DNA of 64,000 nucleotides from the NCBI GenBank assembly GCA_965247975.1, contig OZ252050.1, positions 1,550,001-1,614,000 on the forward strand. Reading direction: 5' to 3'. The stretch is from Taishania sp965247975 (GTDB taxonomy: Bacteria; Bacteroidota; Bacteroidia; Flavobacteriales_D; Crocinitomicaceae). The notes beneath the pieces are model-generated. The model worked only from the letters and a program-made list of their open reading frames with translations, was not told the DNA's origin and did not search any database. Position 1 is the stretch's first letter. Each line of letters begins with the position of its first letter. Positions 1 through 9,540 of this stretch are shown one piece after another. The position numbers and the translations under genes are program-made.

Positions 1-940
1 TCAACGAGTCGGTGATTTTTGGTGTGACAGTCATTTCTGTCGTTGTTTCTCCTTCAAAATCTAAATTCCTTCCTCCTCCGAGCAATACTCGGTTACCTAC
101 ATTTCGGAAATAATAATACCCTTCATCATAATGAAAAGTGCCTTTGATTTTTAAGTTCGGAATTTCGGAAGTGACAAGCACTTGTGCGCGAGCAGGTTTT
201 GTGTCTTGGATGCCGAATTTTTGTGCGAAACCATTCACTGTAACAAAGGTGTTTTTTGTTTCTATTTCGCCAATGTTTGTACGAACCAAATTACCATTGT
301 TTTCAATGGTTTCAACATCAATTCCAGTCAATAAATGAATGCCCTTTTCAGCTAAAAGCTGATGAAAACGAATCATCATTTTTCCAGTATGAATTTGACC
401 TTCAAGTCGATTTTTAAATGTGGTTTGAATTTGTTGAAAACCAAAATTCTCAACAGCACTTCTATCTTCTGAGTAAACTGATTTTTCACCTGTTATCTCG
501 AATAGTTTTTGGTTCAAATACTCCAATTGATTTCTGATTTCATCAACTTGTCCCATTTTTCGTTCATGGATTATTTCCCACGATCCATATTGCTCAAATT
601 CTAAAGTTTTATCGCCAATCAACTCTCGCAAACGTATCAATCCGCGCCAACGATTTTCAACGGTGACCCAAACCTCTGTTTCGGACATGTTGCTTAAATC
701 ATCCAATAATTCTGTGGGACTTCCAAAACAAGCAAATCCAGCATTTTTGGTTGATGCTCCGCTGGGCAAATAACTCCGTTCAACAACTAATAGTTTTGCA
801 TCAGGATATTTTTCTTTCAAATGAATGGCTGTAGAACAACCCACGATTCCTGCTCCAATAATAAGAAAATCAAGGTCTTCAAAGTAGTTTTGGCGCTCCC
901 AAAAACTTAATTGTGCGATGTTTAAATGGTTGTTTGGCAT
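1..940 (-). CDS. FAD-dependent oxidoreductase, DAO family (C-terminal part outside window)
   Basis: Reading from the ATG at 940 toward position 1, the protein opens with a short leader and then a Rossmann dinucleotide-binding motif GAGIVG at residues 29-34, followed by ERSYLPSGASTKNAG, the usual FAD/active-site loop of the D-amino-acid-oxidase fold. Further on, RAQVLVTS and GYYYFRNVGNRVLLGGGR match the substrate-domain strand pattern of the DAO family (glycine oxidase, sarcosine oxidase and relatives). The frame is open to the window edge, so about 313 residues are visible and the C-terminus is missing. There is no signal peptide, so it should be cytosolic. The substrate cannot be told. It is divergent from the giant repeat protein, with about 98 bp between the starts. 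Confidence 0.85.
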   Translation of the reverse strand, partial: MPNNHLNIAQLSFWERQNYFEDLDFLIIGAGIVGCSTAIHLKEKYPDAKLLVVERSYLPSGASTKNAGFACFGSPTELLDDLSNMSETEVWVTVENRWRGLIRLRELIGDKTLEFEQYGSWEIIHERKMGQVDEIRNQLEYLNQKLFEITGEKSVYSEDRSAVENFGFQQIQTTFKNRLEGQIHTGKMMIRFHQLLAEKGIHLLTGIDVETIENNGNLVRTNIGEIETKNTFVTVNGFAQKFGIQDTKPARAQVLVTSEIPNLKIKGTFHYDEGYYYFRNVGNRVLLGGGRNLDFEGETTTEMTVTPKITDSL

Positions 941-1038
941 CAATATTGTCTTTTTTGCGATATTTGTATAAAATAATTTAATTCAAATTTAAACCAATTC
1001 CGTAACGAGTTGTACAGAATACCGTTTAAACATTATAT

Positions 1039-4000
1039 ATGAAGCAATTTTTAATCATCATTTGCCTATTCTTTGCGTTTCAAAGTACTAGTCAAACGTT
1101 AAAATTTCGATTTGACGGACTCATTGTAAATTATGATTCTGGTAAAAAAGAAGGTGGGGTAAAAGTTGAAATCGTTCAGAATGGTGCTACGATTGAATCA
1201 ACCACGACTGCTTCGAACGGGAAATACGTCATCATGAAGGACATTGACTATTCGATTCCTTTTGATGTTGTCTTTTCAAAAGCAGGACTTGTTAGCAAAC
1301 GGATCAACTTTAATATGGCAGGTTTGAATGTGGAAGACACTCCCGCTGGTGCTGAATATAAACCTGTTGAAAATTTAAGTGTAGAGCTTTTTGCTAAAAG
1401 ACCAAATGTGGATTTTTCGTTTCTTGAAACAGAGCCAGTTGGAAGTTTCAAATGGAGCACTTCGAAAGGAGCGGCTGATTTGAACGTAACAGCAGAAGCG
1501 AAAATCCGAACAAAAATTGAACGATTGCTTGCAGAGGCAGAAGCAGGTGGATCCAAAGATGCCGATTACAACAAAGCATTATCTGAGGCGGATAACTTCT
1601 TTAACGAAAAAAAATACAATGAAGCTCTTGAGAAATATGAATTAGCGCTTGGTATTAAACCGAAAGAGAAATATCCGAAAGATCGAATTTTAGCTATTGA
1701 TGCACTCCTTCAAAAAATGAAAGAAGAGGAGTTGAATAGTCAACAAGGAGATTTTGAATACAATAATTTAATCAAAGCGGCAGACAATTTTAGAAATTCA
1801 AAGCAATATGCCAAAGCCATTGAAAAGTATGAAGAGGCTTTGACCAAAAAAGATGAACTGTATCCGAAGGATGAAATCAAGAAAATTGAAAAAATCCTGA
1901 AAGAAGCCGATAGTGAAGGTGCATACAAGGAAGCTATTGAAGTTGCTGACATGTTGTTCAAGCAAAAAAGCTACAAGGATGCTAAGAAAAAATATGAAAC
2001 AGCTCGAGATTTAAAACCTAACGAAGCTTATCCAAAAACAAAATTAGCGGAAATCGAAGCGAAATTAAAAGAAGAAGAAGCAACTGCAGGAATTCGTAAA
2101 AAATACGATGAAGCAGTAGCGGCGGGTGATGGATTTTACGACGAGGAAAAATGGGCAGAAGCCAAAACGAAATATGAAGAAGCTTTAGCTATTGAAAGTG
2201 GTTCCGCTTACGTTTCGGGACGTCTGAAATTAGTGAATGATGAACTTGCAAAGCTTAAATTGAAAGAAGAAAATGCAAAGCTTATCGAAAAATTGCTTTC
2301 GGAAGGTTCAGTAGCACTCATTGGTAAAAAGTACGAAGAAGCTTTGACAAAATACAAAGAAGTGCTGAAACTGGATGAAAACAATGATGTAGCAAATACC
2401 AAAATTCCTGAAATAGAAGCCTTAATTGCTGAGGAAAAGGATGTTGAAGCGAGAAATAAAAAATTCGCTGAATTTGTTGCCAAAGGCGATGAAGCTGTTG
2501 CCGGAAAGAAATTGGAAATTGCTGTCGAAAACTATACGCAAGCGCTTGAAATCAAAGAAGATGTAGTTGTTCAGACAAAATTGGATGATGTGAACAAACG
2601 CATTGAAGATGCTAAAAATGCAGAACAAAAAGAAGCGGATTACAAATTGCTAGTTGAAGAAGCTAAGTCTTTGTTCGATGCGAAAGAATATACCACATCT
2701 TTGGCAAAATACGAATCAGCAAAGGTTATCAAGCCAACAGATCCTATTGTCATTAAGAAAATTGATGAAATCAACGCAATTCTAAAATTAGAAAGCGAAG
2801 AAAAGTTGAAGCAAGAAAAAATTCAAACATTGCTAGCTGCTGCTGAATCACAATTTGCTGAGGAAAAATGGGAAGATGCTAAGCTTGGTTTTATGGAGGT
2901 GATCAAATTAGAGCCGACAAATCCCACTGCTGTTGAGCGCATCAAGGATGTACTTGCAAAAATTGCCGAAGCAAAACAACAAGAAAAATTGGATGCAGAT
3001 TTTGCCGCTTTTGAGAAAAAAGGCGACGATGATGATGTTGCTAAAAAATATGAATCGGCAGTAACAAATTATAAAGAGGCGCTAAAAATTAAGTTGGAGC
3101 CTCGCGTGCAAGAAAAATTAGTGGCTGTTGAAGCAAAAATTAACGAACAAGCAAGCGCGGCTGAAAAAGAAGCCAATTATGCAAAAGAAATCAAACAAGC
3201 AGACAAATATTTTACTGAAAAAAGCTACGAACTTGCAAAAGAACGTTACCAAGCTGCTTTAGCCATCAAAGAAAATGAGGCTTATCCAACGGAGAAAATT
3301 GCTACGATTGATAAATTTCTGGCGGATATAAATGCTGAGAAAGAAAAGAAAGCTAACATTCTGACTTTATTAGACGATGGAGCGAAATTGTTGTCTGACA
3401 AAGAATATGTTGCTGCTCAAACAAAATACGAAGAAGTTTTAGCTTTAGAATCTTCGAATTCAATTGCAAAAGATAAGATTGCTGAAATAAAAAGTGTGTT
3501 AGCATCGCAAGAACAAAACGCGGCAAAAGATACGCAATTTGAAAAATTGAAAGCGGAAGGTTTGGACTTATTAGGTCAAAATGAATTGTATCCAGCACGT
3601 GAAAAAATCAAAGAAGCATTAGCTGTTAAAGTTGACTATGATTTAAGAAAAACGCTGGAAGATCTTGAAGCAACGATTAGATCAACGGAAGAAAGAAAAG
3701 AGAAAATTGCTTCGCTGTTAGCACAAGGTCAAAAACAAATTGAGGCAAAAAATTACGAGAATGCAGTGATGCGCTACGAAGAAGTGTTGAGTATTGATGC
3801 CGACAATGCTGAGGCAAAAGCGAAATTGGATGTCATCAATGAAATGCAAAGCGCGATCATGGATGGACAAGCTTTGCAAGCACAATTCTCTGATTTGAAA
3901 AAGCTAGGAATGGACTTGGCTGCAGCCAAAGAATATGAGCCAGCGAAAGAGAATTTATTAGCGGCCTTGCAAATGCAACCAGAGGATAAGGACATTCCGA

Positions 4001-7000
4001 AAGTTTTGGCTGATATTGAAAAGATTTATGCTGACAAAAAATTAGCCGAAGAGCGCCTGTCTTCGTTATTGACGGAGGGGCAAACTTTATTGGATGCAAA
4101 AAAATACGAAGATGCTAAAAAGAAATATAATGAGGTTCTGAAATTGGATCCTTCAAATCCAATTGCGCCGACTAAAATCGAACAAATTGATGCTGAGTTG
4201 AGCAATTTAATGTCCGAAGCTGAAAAGAATGCCAATTTCGAAAAATTGAAAAAAGAAGGATTTGCCTTGGCCGAGTCGAAAAAATGGGAAGAAGCCAAAG
4301 AAAAATTGGAATTAGCTCTAGCAATCAAGGAAGAAACGGCTGTGAAAATGAAGCTAGATGAAATTGCAAAAACAATAGAATCTGAAGCTACGCAAGCAGA
4401 AATCGATTTGAAATACAACCGTGCCGTTGAAAAAGCACAAGAATATGAAGTTGAAAAAAGTTATTCAGATGCAATTTCAAAATACAAGGAAGCGCTTGAT
4501 TTGAAAAAAAATGAGGCTATGCCAAAAGCAAAAATTGAGGAACTTACTAAGATTTTTGAAGCGGAAAGCAAGGCAAAAGAAATTGACGAGAAATACAACG
4601 AGTTCTTAGCTAGTGGCGATGAATTGGTTGGGAAAGAAGAATATTTAGCAGCAATTGATGCCTACAACCAAGCTCTTAAATTAAAACCAACGGAGAAAAT
4701 TCCGGTTGATAAAGCGAAACAAGCGCAAGAATTGGCAAACAAAAATAAAGTTGAAGTTGACGCTGTTTACGAAAAAATGCTGACTGCAATCTCAGAAAAA
4801 ATTAAGGAAGAAGATTTTAAGCGAGCGAATGAATTAATTGATCGAGCGCTTTCTTTGAGACCGGAGGATAATCGTCCGAAAGCGCTTAGAACTCAAATTG
4901 AAAACATCGAAAAACGAAATGCGGATTATAAATCGCTCATTGTAAAAGGCGACGAACAAGCGTTGTCCAATAATTTTGAGCAGGCCATTTCACTTTATGA
5001 GCAGGCGAAGAAAATTCATCCCGAAAATCCTGAAGCTGAACAAAAAATAGCTGCTTTGCGTGAATTGATGAAAGAAAATTTGGGAGAACAAAACGAGGCC
5101 AAATTTCAGAAATTTATCGAAGATGGAAAGTCAAGTGAAGATGACTTAAGATATTCAAAAGCACTTGAGAACTATTCGGGTGCTCTTGGAATCAAACCTG
5201 CGGATCAGTTTACCCAAGAAAAAGTTTCATCGCTGAAATCGCGACTTGCTGATTTAGCGCGAATGGGATTGACAGAAGAACAAATGCGCACCCAATTCAA
5301 TAATTTAGTGAAGGAAGGTGACATGAAATATGGAACCAACAAATATCAAGAATCGGTTGATGCGTATCGAGGTGCATTGAAACTGATTCCTGACAATGAA
5401 TCTGTAAAACAAAAATTGGCAGATGCTGAAAAGAGTCTTGCTTCTTCGGCTGAAATTGAAGTTGAAAACAACTACCGCAAAATAGTTACTGAAGCTGATA
5501 AATTTTTGACAGCCAAAGACTATAGTAAAGCGAAGGAATTATATAATAGAGCATTGACCATTAAACCAAGCGATATTTATCCACGTGAAAAATTGGCCGA
5601 AATCGATTTGATTTTAAATCCTGTTTCTCAAACAACAGCTAAGTTGGAAGATTTAGGTGAGATTTATGATAATTCAACCATGGATGGAATGTTGGCTTTG
5701 CAAAAAGCGGAAGAAGAACGGGTAAATTTGAAATCTACCAAAGTTAAGCGCAAATTAAGCAGAATTAGTGATCAAGAGGAGCAAATGATGAAAAACAAAA
5801 GTCAGGAGCAGCAAGATGCCGTGAATGATGTTTATGCCGTTTATCGCTCCATTAACCAAAATACCGAGGCTGCAACACTTGATCATGCAGGAACGATTGA
5901 AGCTGTAAAGCAAGTAGAATTGAAAATTGAGAATCAAGCAACAGAAAACAATGCGTTTGAGCAAAATTCTGTTGTGAAAACACAAGATTTGCTCTATGAA
6001 GTGGTTAAATCAAACGGAATTGATTACTCCGATCGCCAAAAAGTATATGGTGAAAACTCCGAAGAATTAGGCAAGATTCGAGTGGAAGAAGCAAAGATTA
6101 CATCTGAAAAATCTACGGATTATTATACTGGAAATATTCAAACAAATTTGACTTTAGACTCCATCGTGAAAGTGAATCGAACAGAAACGATTGATAATCA
6201 AAATGAACGCATTGAAGAAGCGAATAAAGCCGAGGAAATTCGCAAAAAGACCGAATTAATGAATGACGAAAGAAATCTGTTGAGCTATGATAAAACAATT
6301 TCAAACGAAGTTTTTGTAGCAGAGATTTTAAAAGAGAATGCTTCAACAGATCAACAGCAGTCTTTGAGCGCATCTGAGAATAATTTGAACTTGAAAGAAA
6401 TTCAAACCAATGCAGAGGACGCTGAATCAATTAAACTTGGGAGTTCGAAATTCAAAACGATTTCAAATGATCAGCGCTTAAATCAATTTGATATTGCCTA
6501 TTCCGAAGAAGAAGCGTTAAAAGCAGCGAAACAGGAAAAAAACACCGAAATGGTGAAAGAGGTTGACAAAAAAGCCAACACACTTGCATCTGGAAAAGCG
6601 CTATCGGACGACGAAGAACGTTTGAACATGCAAGACAAAGTGGAGACTATTCAATTGAAAGGTTCCGATACCGATTCAAAGGAAGCTGAAAAGTTACAAG
6701 CAAATACAAGCAAATTGACTGAAATTGGAACAAATGCAAATAAAGGAGCTGCTGAAGATGCTACAACTAAACAAGAATCACTTCAAAATACCAAAGCATC
6801 CATCGATAAAATGGAGAGTAAAAAAGTGGAGAAATCTGTCACAATTAATTCTCTAGGGAAAGAATATCCTCCTGGTGTAAGTCAGGAAACCTTTCAACAA
6901 AAGGATGAAAATGGCATCATGAAATCGATTATTACACGAAGAATTGTGGTTCAAGATGGACGTGGAGATGTTTATGTGAAAACACAAACAGTAAATGCAA

Positions 7001-7086
7001 CAACGTATACGAAAAATGGAACCCCAATTTCAGAACATGTTTGGCAGAAAGAAACACAGGCTGCTCATTTGCAGCGCTATTATTAG
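1039..7086 (+). CDS. Giant exported TPR-like repeat protein (2015 aa)
   Basis: A signal peptide (MKQFLIIICLFFAFQSTSQ) is followed at residues 20-95 by a carboxypeptidase-regulatory-like beta-sandwich. Residues about 176-1528 are 23 consecutive repeats of about 59 residues, each built as a TPR-like helix pair (GD..F..KKYE.A..KY.EAL.LKP) plus a charged linker helix ending K..EI. A highly charged, probably coiled-coil tail follows (1530-1930). The last 80 residues form a compact segment (LGKEYPPGVSQE, RRIVVQDGRGDVYVK, FVWQKET-like end) that looks like a separate conserved module. There is no T9SS sorting domain and no lipobox, so it is probably periplasmic or attached to another envelope component. 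Function unknown; a scaffold or load-bearing envelope role is inference. Its end overlaps the next gene by about 50 nt. Confidence 0.85.
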   Translation: MKQFLIIICLFFAFQSTSQTLKFRFDGLIVNYDSGKKEGGVKVEIVQNGATIESTTTASNGKYVIMKDIDYSIPFDVVFSKAGLVSKRINFNMAGLNVEDTPAGAEYKPVENLSVELFAKRPNVDFSFLETEPVGSFKWSTSKGAADLNVTAEAKIRTKIERLLAEAEAGGSKDADYNKALSEADNFFNEKKYNEALEKYELALGIKPKEKYPKDRILAIDALLQKMKEEELNSQQGDFEYNNLIKAADNFRNSKQYAKAIEKYEEALTKKDELYPKDEIKKIEKILKEADSEGAYKEAIEVADMLFKQKSYKDAKKKYETARDLKPNEAYPKTKLAEIEAKLKEEEATAGIRKKYDEAVAAGDGFYDEEKWAEAKTKYEEALAIESGSAYVSGRLKLVNDELAKLKLKEENAKLIEKLLSEGSVALIGKKYEEALTKYKEVLKLDENNDVANTKIPEIEALIAEEKDVEARNKKFAEFVAKGDEAVAGKKLEIAVENYTQALEIKEDVVVQTKLDDVNKRIEDAKNAEQKEADYKLLVEEAKSLFDAKEYTTSLAKYESAKVIKPTDPIVIKKIDEINAILKLESEEKLKQEKIQTLLAAAESQFAEEKWEDAKLGFMEVIKLEPTNPTAVERIKDVLAKIAEAKQQEKLDADFAAFEKKGDDDDVAKKYESAVTNYKEALKIKLEPRVQEKLVAVEAKINEQASAAEKEANYAKEIKQADKYFTEKSYELAKERYQAALAIKENEAYPTEKIATIDKFLADINAEKEKKANILTLLDDGAKLLSDKEYVAAQTKYEEVLALESSNSIAKDKIAEIKSVLASQEQNAAKDTQFEKLKAEGLDLLGQNELYPAREKIKEALAVKVDYDLRKTLEDLEATIRSTEERKEKIASLLAQGQKQIEAKNYENAVMRYEEVLSIDADNAEAKAKLDVINEMQSAIMDGQALQAQFSDLKKLGMDLAAAKEYEPAKENLLAALQMQPEDKDIPKVLADIEKIYADKKLAEERLSSLLTEGQTLLDAKKYEDAKKKYNEVLKLDPSNPIAPTKIEQIDAELSNLMSEAEKNANFEKLKKEGFALAESKKWEEAKEKLELALAIKEETAVKMKLDEIAKTIESEATQAEIDLKYNRAVEKAQEYEVEKSYSDAISKYKEALDLKKNEAMPKAKIEELTKIFEAESKAKEIDEKYNEFLASGDELVGKEEYLAAIDAYNQALKLKPTEKIPVDKAKQAQELANKNKVEVDAVYEKMLTAISEKIKEEDFKRANELIDRALSLRPEDNRPKALRTQIENIEKRNADYKSLIVKGDEQALSNNFEQAISLYEQAKKIHPENPEAEQKIAALRELMKENLGEQNEAKFQKFIEDGKSSEDDLRYSKALENYSGALGIKPADQFTQEKVSSLKSRLADLARMGLTEEQMRTQFNNLVKEGDMKYGTNKYQESVDAYRGALKLIPDNESVKQKLADAEKSLASSAEIEVENNYRKIVTEADKFLTAKDYSKAKELYNRALTIKPSDIYPREKLAEIDLILNPVSQTTAKLEDLGEIYDNSTMDGMLALQKAEEERVNLKSTKVKRKLSRISDQEEQMMKNKSQEQQDAVNDVYAVYRSINQNTEAATLDHAGTIEAVKQVELKIENQATENNAFEQNSVVKTQDLLYEVVKSNGIDYSDRQKVYGENSEELGKIRVEEAKITSEKSTDYYTGNIQTNLTLDSIVKVNRTETIDNQNERIEEANKAEEIRKKTELMNDERNLLSYDKTISNEVFVAEILKENASTDQQQSLSASENNLNLKEIQTNAEDAESIKLGSSKFKTISNDQRLNQFDIAYSEEEALKAAKQEKNTEMVKEVDKKANTLASGKALSDDEERLNMQDKVETIQLKGSDTDSKEAEKLQANTSKLTEIGTNANKGAAEDATTKQESLQNTKASIDKMESKKVEKSVTINSLGKEYPPGVSQETFQQKDENGIMKSIITRRIVVQDGRGDVYVKTQTVNATTYTKNGTPISEHVWQKETQAAHLQRYY
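1564..5622 (+). repeat. 23 in-frame repeats of about 177 bp (59 aa) inside the giant protein
   Basis: Successive units start with motifs such as YNKALSEADNFF, YNNLIKAADNF, FEKLKAEGLDLL, ILTLLDDGAKLL and end with a K(I/L).EI.. linker. I counted 23 units from residue 176 to about 1528. Units alternate loosely between a Y-type start with longer linker and an L/F-type start with shorter linker, which suggests expansion by duplicating blocks of more than one unit. The units have diverged at DNA level, so this is an old array rather than a fresh slippage tract. Confidence 0.75.
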
Positions 7087-8095
7087 TCTGACTGTCGGTT
7101 GCAGTTCGAACAATAAGTCAACAATTGATGGGTTTGAAATGTCTGGGGAAACTCAAGGCACAACGTATACCATTATTGTTGCTGAAGAGCAATTGCATTT
7201 TACTCAAAATGAAGTTGAAAATCTTTTGAAAGAATTCGATCTAGTGCTTTCAACGTATGTTCCAGGTTCTAAGATTTCTGAATTGAATAGGTCACCGAAA
7301 GATTTTACATTTTTGGATCGATATGGTTTTTTCAAGAATTGTTATCAAAATTCAAGAGCTGTTTTCCAAGAATCTGATGGAGTTTTTGATCCTTCTGTTT
7401 TTCCATTGATCGAAGGTTGGGGATTCTTTAAGCACATTGAAACTCCTTTAAGTCAGACAAAAATTGATTCCATTTTGACGTTTGTTTCTTTTGAAGAAAA
7501 CATCTTACATCAAGTTAAATTTTCGAAGGATTCAGTGCATTTTAAAAAGCTTGATCCACGATTTAAACTTGATTTCAATGCCATTGCTCAAGGTCAATCC
7601 ATTGATGTTTTGGTTGATTTTATTTCTTCAAAAGGTCACAAGAATTTTTATGTTGAAATAGGAGGCGAAATTCGGGTGAAAGGGAAAAACCGAGATGGTG
7701 ATAAATGGCGGATTGGTATTGATACTCCTCAGGAATTAAATTCAGGTTCTGGAAAACGAACAATTTCAGGTATTTTAAATCTGGAAAATCAGGCCGTAGC
7801 AACAAGCGGAAATTATCGAAATTTCTATGAAAAAAACGGTAAAAAATATGCACATATTTTAAATCCAAAAACAGGAATGCCGGTGGAACATTCTTTGTTA
7901 AGTGCAACAGTAATTGCTGAAAATTGTGCTATCGCCGATGCGTACGCTACCGTTTTCATGGTGTTGGGTTTAGAAAAATCCAAGAAGCTTCTGAAGAATT
8001 CGCACAGAAACTTGAAAGTTGTTTTTATCTTTGAAGATGAAGTTGGTAAAATGAATGTGTACTCGTCCGCTGGACTGCAAGGAATCTTAGAATAA
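7037..8095 (+). CDS. apbE: FAD:protein FMN transferase, ApbE-type lipoprotein
   Basis: ApbE covalently attaches FMN from FAD to threonine residues of exported redox proteins such as NqrB/NqrC or RnfD/RnfG. Visible family features: LDFNAIAQGQSIDVLVDF, the FYVEIGGEIRVKGKNRDG segment, AVATSGNYRNFYE, AHILNPKTGMPV (the usual H-x-DP-x-TG site, with Asn here instead of Asp) and AIADAYATVFMVLG near the C-terminus. The start at 7037 is chosen because it gives a short lipoprotein signal with lipobox (TVGC) at about residue 22; in-frame ATGs at 6995 and 7016 would add a hydrophilic leader. It overlaps the 3' end of the giant repeat gene by 50 nt, so translational coupling is likely. Length 352 aa is normal for the family. 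Confidence 0.9.
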   Translation: MFGRKKHRLLICSAIISLTVGCSSNNKSTIDGFEMSGETQGTTYTIIVAEEQLHFTQNEVENLLKEFDLVLSTYVPGSKISELNRSPKDFTFLDRYGFFKNCYQNSRAVFQESDGVFDPSVFPLIEGWGFFKHIETPLSQTKIDSILTFVSFEENILHQVKFSKDSVHFKKLDPRFKLDFNAIAQGQSIDVLVDFISSKGHKNFYVEIGGEIRVKGKNRDGDKWRIGIDTPQELNSGSGKRTISGILNLENQAVATSGNYRNFYEKNGKKYAHILNPKTGMPVEHSLLSATVIAENCAIADAYATVFMVLGLEKSKKLLKNSHRNLKVVFIFEDEVGKMNVYSSAGLQGILE

Positions 8096-8107
8096 TTCTT
8101 CTGAACG

Positions 8108-8521
8108 ATGGAACAAGATAATTCAAATGGAATTTTAAAGAAAAGACTTGTACGCAATCCATGGCGCACTGTGCAGTTTGGCAGCTTAATTATGTTTCTG
8201 GTATTTGCTTCAAGTTGTGTCGAAAAAATTCCGCTTTTACCAAAACCAGACAATCTCATTGAACGCGAAAAAATGATTACAATCTTAACAGAACTGGTTA
8301 AAATTGAAAGTGCAGCACAAATAAAATATCCTCTTTTTGTAGACTTCAACTCTGTTATTTCAAACTCAGGAGACTCACTATTGAAATCAATGAATGTGAA
8401 TGAGGTTGATTTTGAAAAAAGCATCGATTATTATGGTGCAAATCAGCAAGAAATGACTGCGATGTATGATGAAGTCAAACAAAATTTGAAAAAGGAAATG
8501 GATCAAATCCGCAAAGAATAA
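8108..8521 (+). CDS. DUF4296 family lipoprotein
   Basis: A small (137 aa) exported protein. A basic N-terminus and one hydrophobic helix (FGSLIMFLVFASSC) end in a lipobox cysteine at about residue 37, followed by PKPDNLIEREKMITILTEL, the hallmark opening of the DUF4296 family of Bacteroidota. The rest is predicted helical and ends in a charged helix. The unusually long n-region before the hydrophobic segment suggests the true start might be internal, but no better ATG is present before the hydrophobic stretch. It begins 12 bp after apbE and is probably in the same transcript. The family has no known biochemical function. Confidence 0.8.
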   Translation: MEQDNSNGILKKRLVRNPWRTVQFGSLIMFLVFASSCVEKIPLLPKPDNLIEREKMITILTELVKIESAAQIKYPLFVDFNSVISNSGDSLLKSMNVNEVDFEKSIDYYGANQQEMTAMYDEVKQNLKKEMDQIRKE

Positions 8522-8570
8522 TAACACATTAGCTCGCATCAATAATTTCATTTTTCCAAATTTTAGAACA

Positions 8571-9446
8571 ATGTCATTTCTTCAACCGCAACAAAACAAA
8601 AAATCAACAATAGGAAAACATGTTGCAACCATTGCGATTGTTCTTGGGTGTTATTTGTTGATTGGTCAAATTCCATTGCTCATCGCTTATATGAATGCCG
8701 GGAATTTATCACCTGATCTTTTTAAGGTACTGCAAGAAACTTACGGTTTGAACGTGACCCTTGTTTTAGTGATGCTTCCTCTCATTTTTGCACTTTTCGG
8801 AATGTTAATTGCATTTAAGCACATTCTAAAATGGAACATTCGTGAAGTATTCACGGCTCGAAAAAAAGTCGATTTCAAACGTATTGCATTTGGTTTTTTA
8901 GTTTGGTTTTCCATTTCTTTTATCATTCTTTGGATTGGATTAAACGACCAATTTGTCTGGAATTTAAAGTGGGATAAGTTTTTGCCTTTGCTTGGATTAA
9001 GTTTCTTATTGATTCCGTTGCAATGTGCTTCTGAAGAACTTTTTTTTAGAGGTTATTTGATGCAATTAATTGGATTACAGAAGAATAAACCATGGCATGC
9101 TGTCGTTTTTACAAGCACACTTTTTGGTGTGTTGCATATTGCAAATCCAGAAATTGCAGCCTTAGGAACCATTGCTTTGATTTATTATATATGGACAGGG
9201 TTTTTCTTGGGTATTTTAACTATTCTCGATGATGGACTGGAATTGCCACTTGGTTATCACATTGCTAATAATTTATTTGCGGCCTTAATCGTGACAACAG
9301 ATTGGCAAGCTTTTCAAACCGATGCTTTATTGATCGACAAAAATCCACCTGCTTTTACTTTAGAAATCATGGCTTATTTGCTGGCAGGTCAGGCAATATT
9401 TGTTTTTGTGTTTTATCGCATTTATAAGTGGCGTGGAGTTATTTGA
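8571..9446 (+). CDS. CPBP (CAAX/Abi) family intramembrane metalloprotease
   Basis: A polytopic membrane protein (291 aa, about eight hydrophobic segments) with the three Rce1/CPBP motifs: EELFFRG at about residues 155-161 (EExxxR), FGVLHIANPE at about 184-193 (the H motif), and GYHIANNLF at about 226-234 (HxxxN/D). These residues form the glutamate-activated active site of type II CAAX prenyl endopeptidase relatives. In bacteria such proteins process or protect against peptides, or act as membrane chaperones; the substrate here is unknown. It lies 49 bp downstream of the DUF4296 gene on the same strand, and is the last gene before the repeat-filled gap. Confidence 0.88.
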   Translation: MSFLQPQQNKKSTIGKHVATIAIVLGCYLLIGQIPLLIAYMNAGNLSPDLFKVLQETYGLNVTLVLVMLPLIFALFGMLIAFKHILKWNIREVFTARKKVDFKRIAFGFLVWFSISFIILWIGLNDQFVWNLKWDKFLPLLGLSFLLIPLQCASEELFFRGYLMQLIGLQKNKPWHAVVFTSTLFGVLHIANPEIAALGTIALIYYIWTGFFLGILTILDDGLELPLGYHIANNLFAALIVTTDWQAFQTDALLIDKNPPAFTLEIMAYLLAGQAIFVFVFYRIYKWRGVI

Positions 9447-9540
9447 TTTGGATTGTTATTTGGAAGGTTAATCACCCATAGAAGATATTGAATCTGATAA
9501 TAAAAATTGGGTTGGTTTAATTCTTATCTAGATTACAACT

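Noticed and set aside
6995..7036. Longer start for apbE
   Set aside because: It would place a hydrophilic stretch before the lipoprotein signal; the ATG at 7037 gives a normal signal peptide.
7825..8424. A 199-aa open frame on the minus strand
   Set aside because: It lies wholly antisense to apbE and the DUF4296 gene, which have clear family matches; no coding signal of its own.
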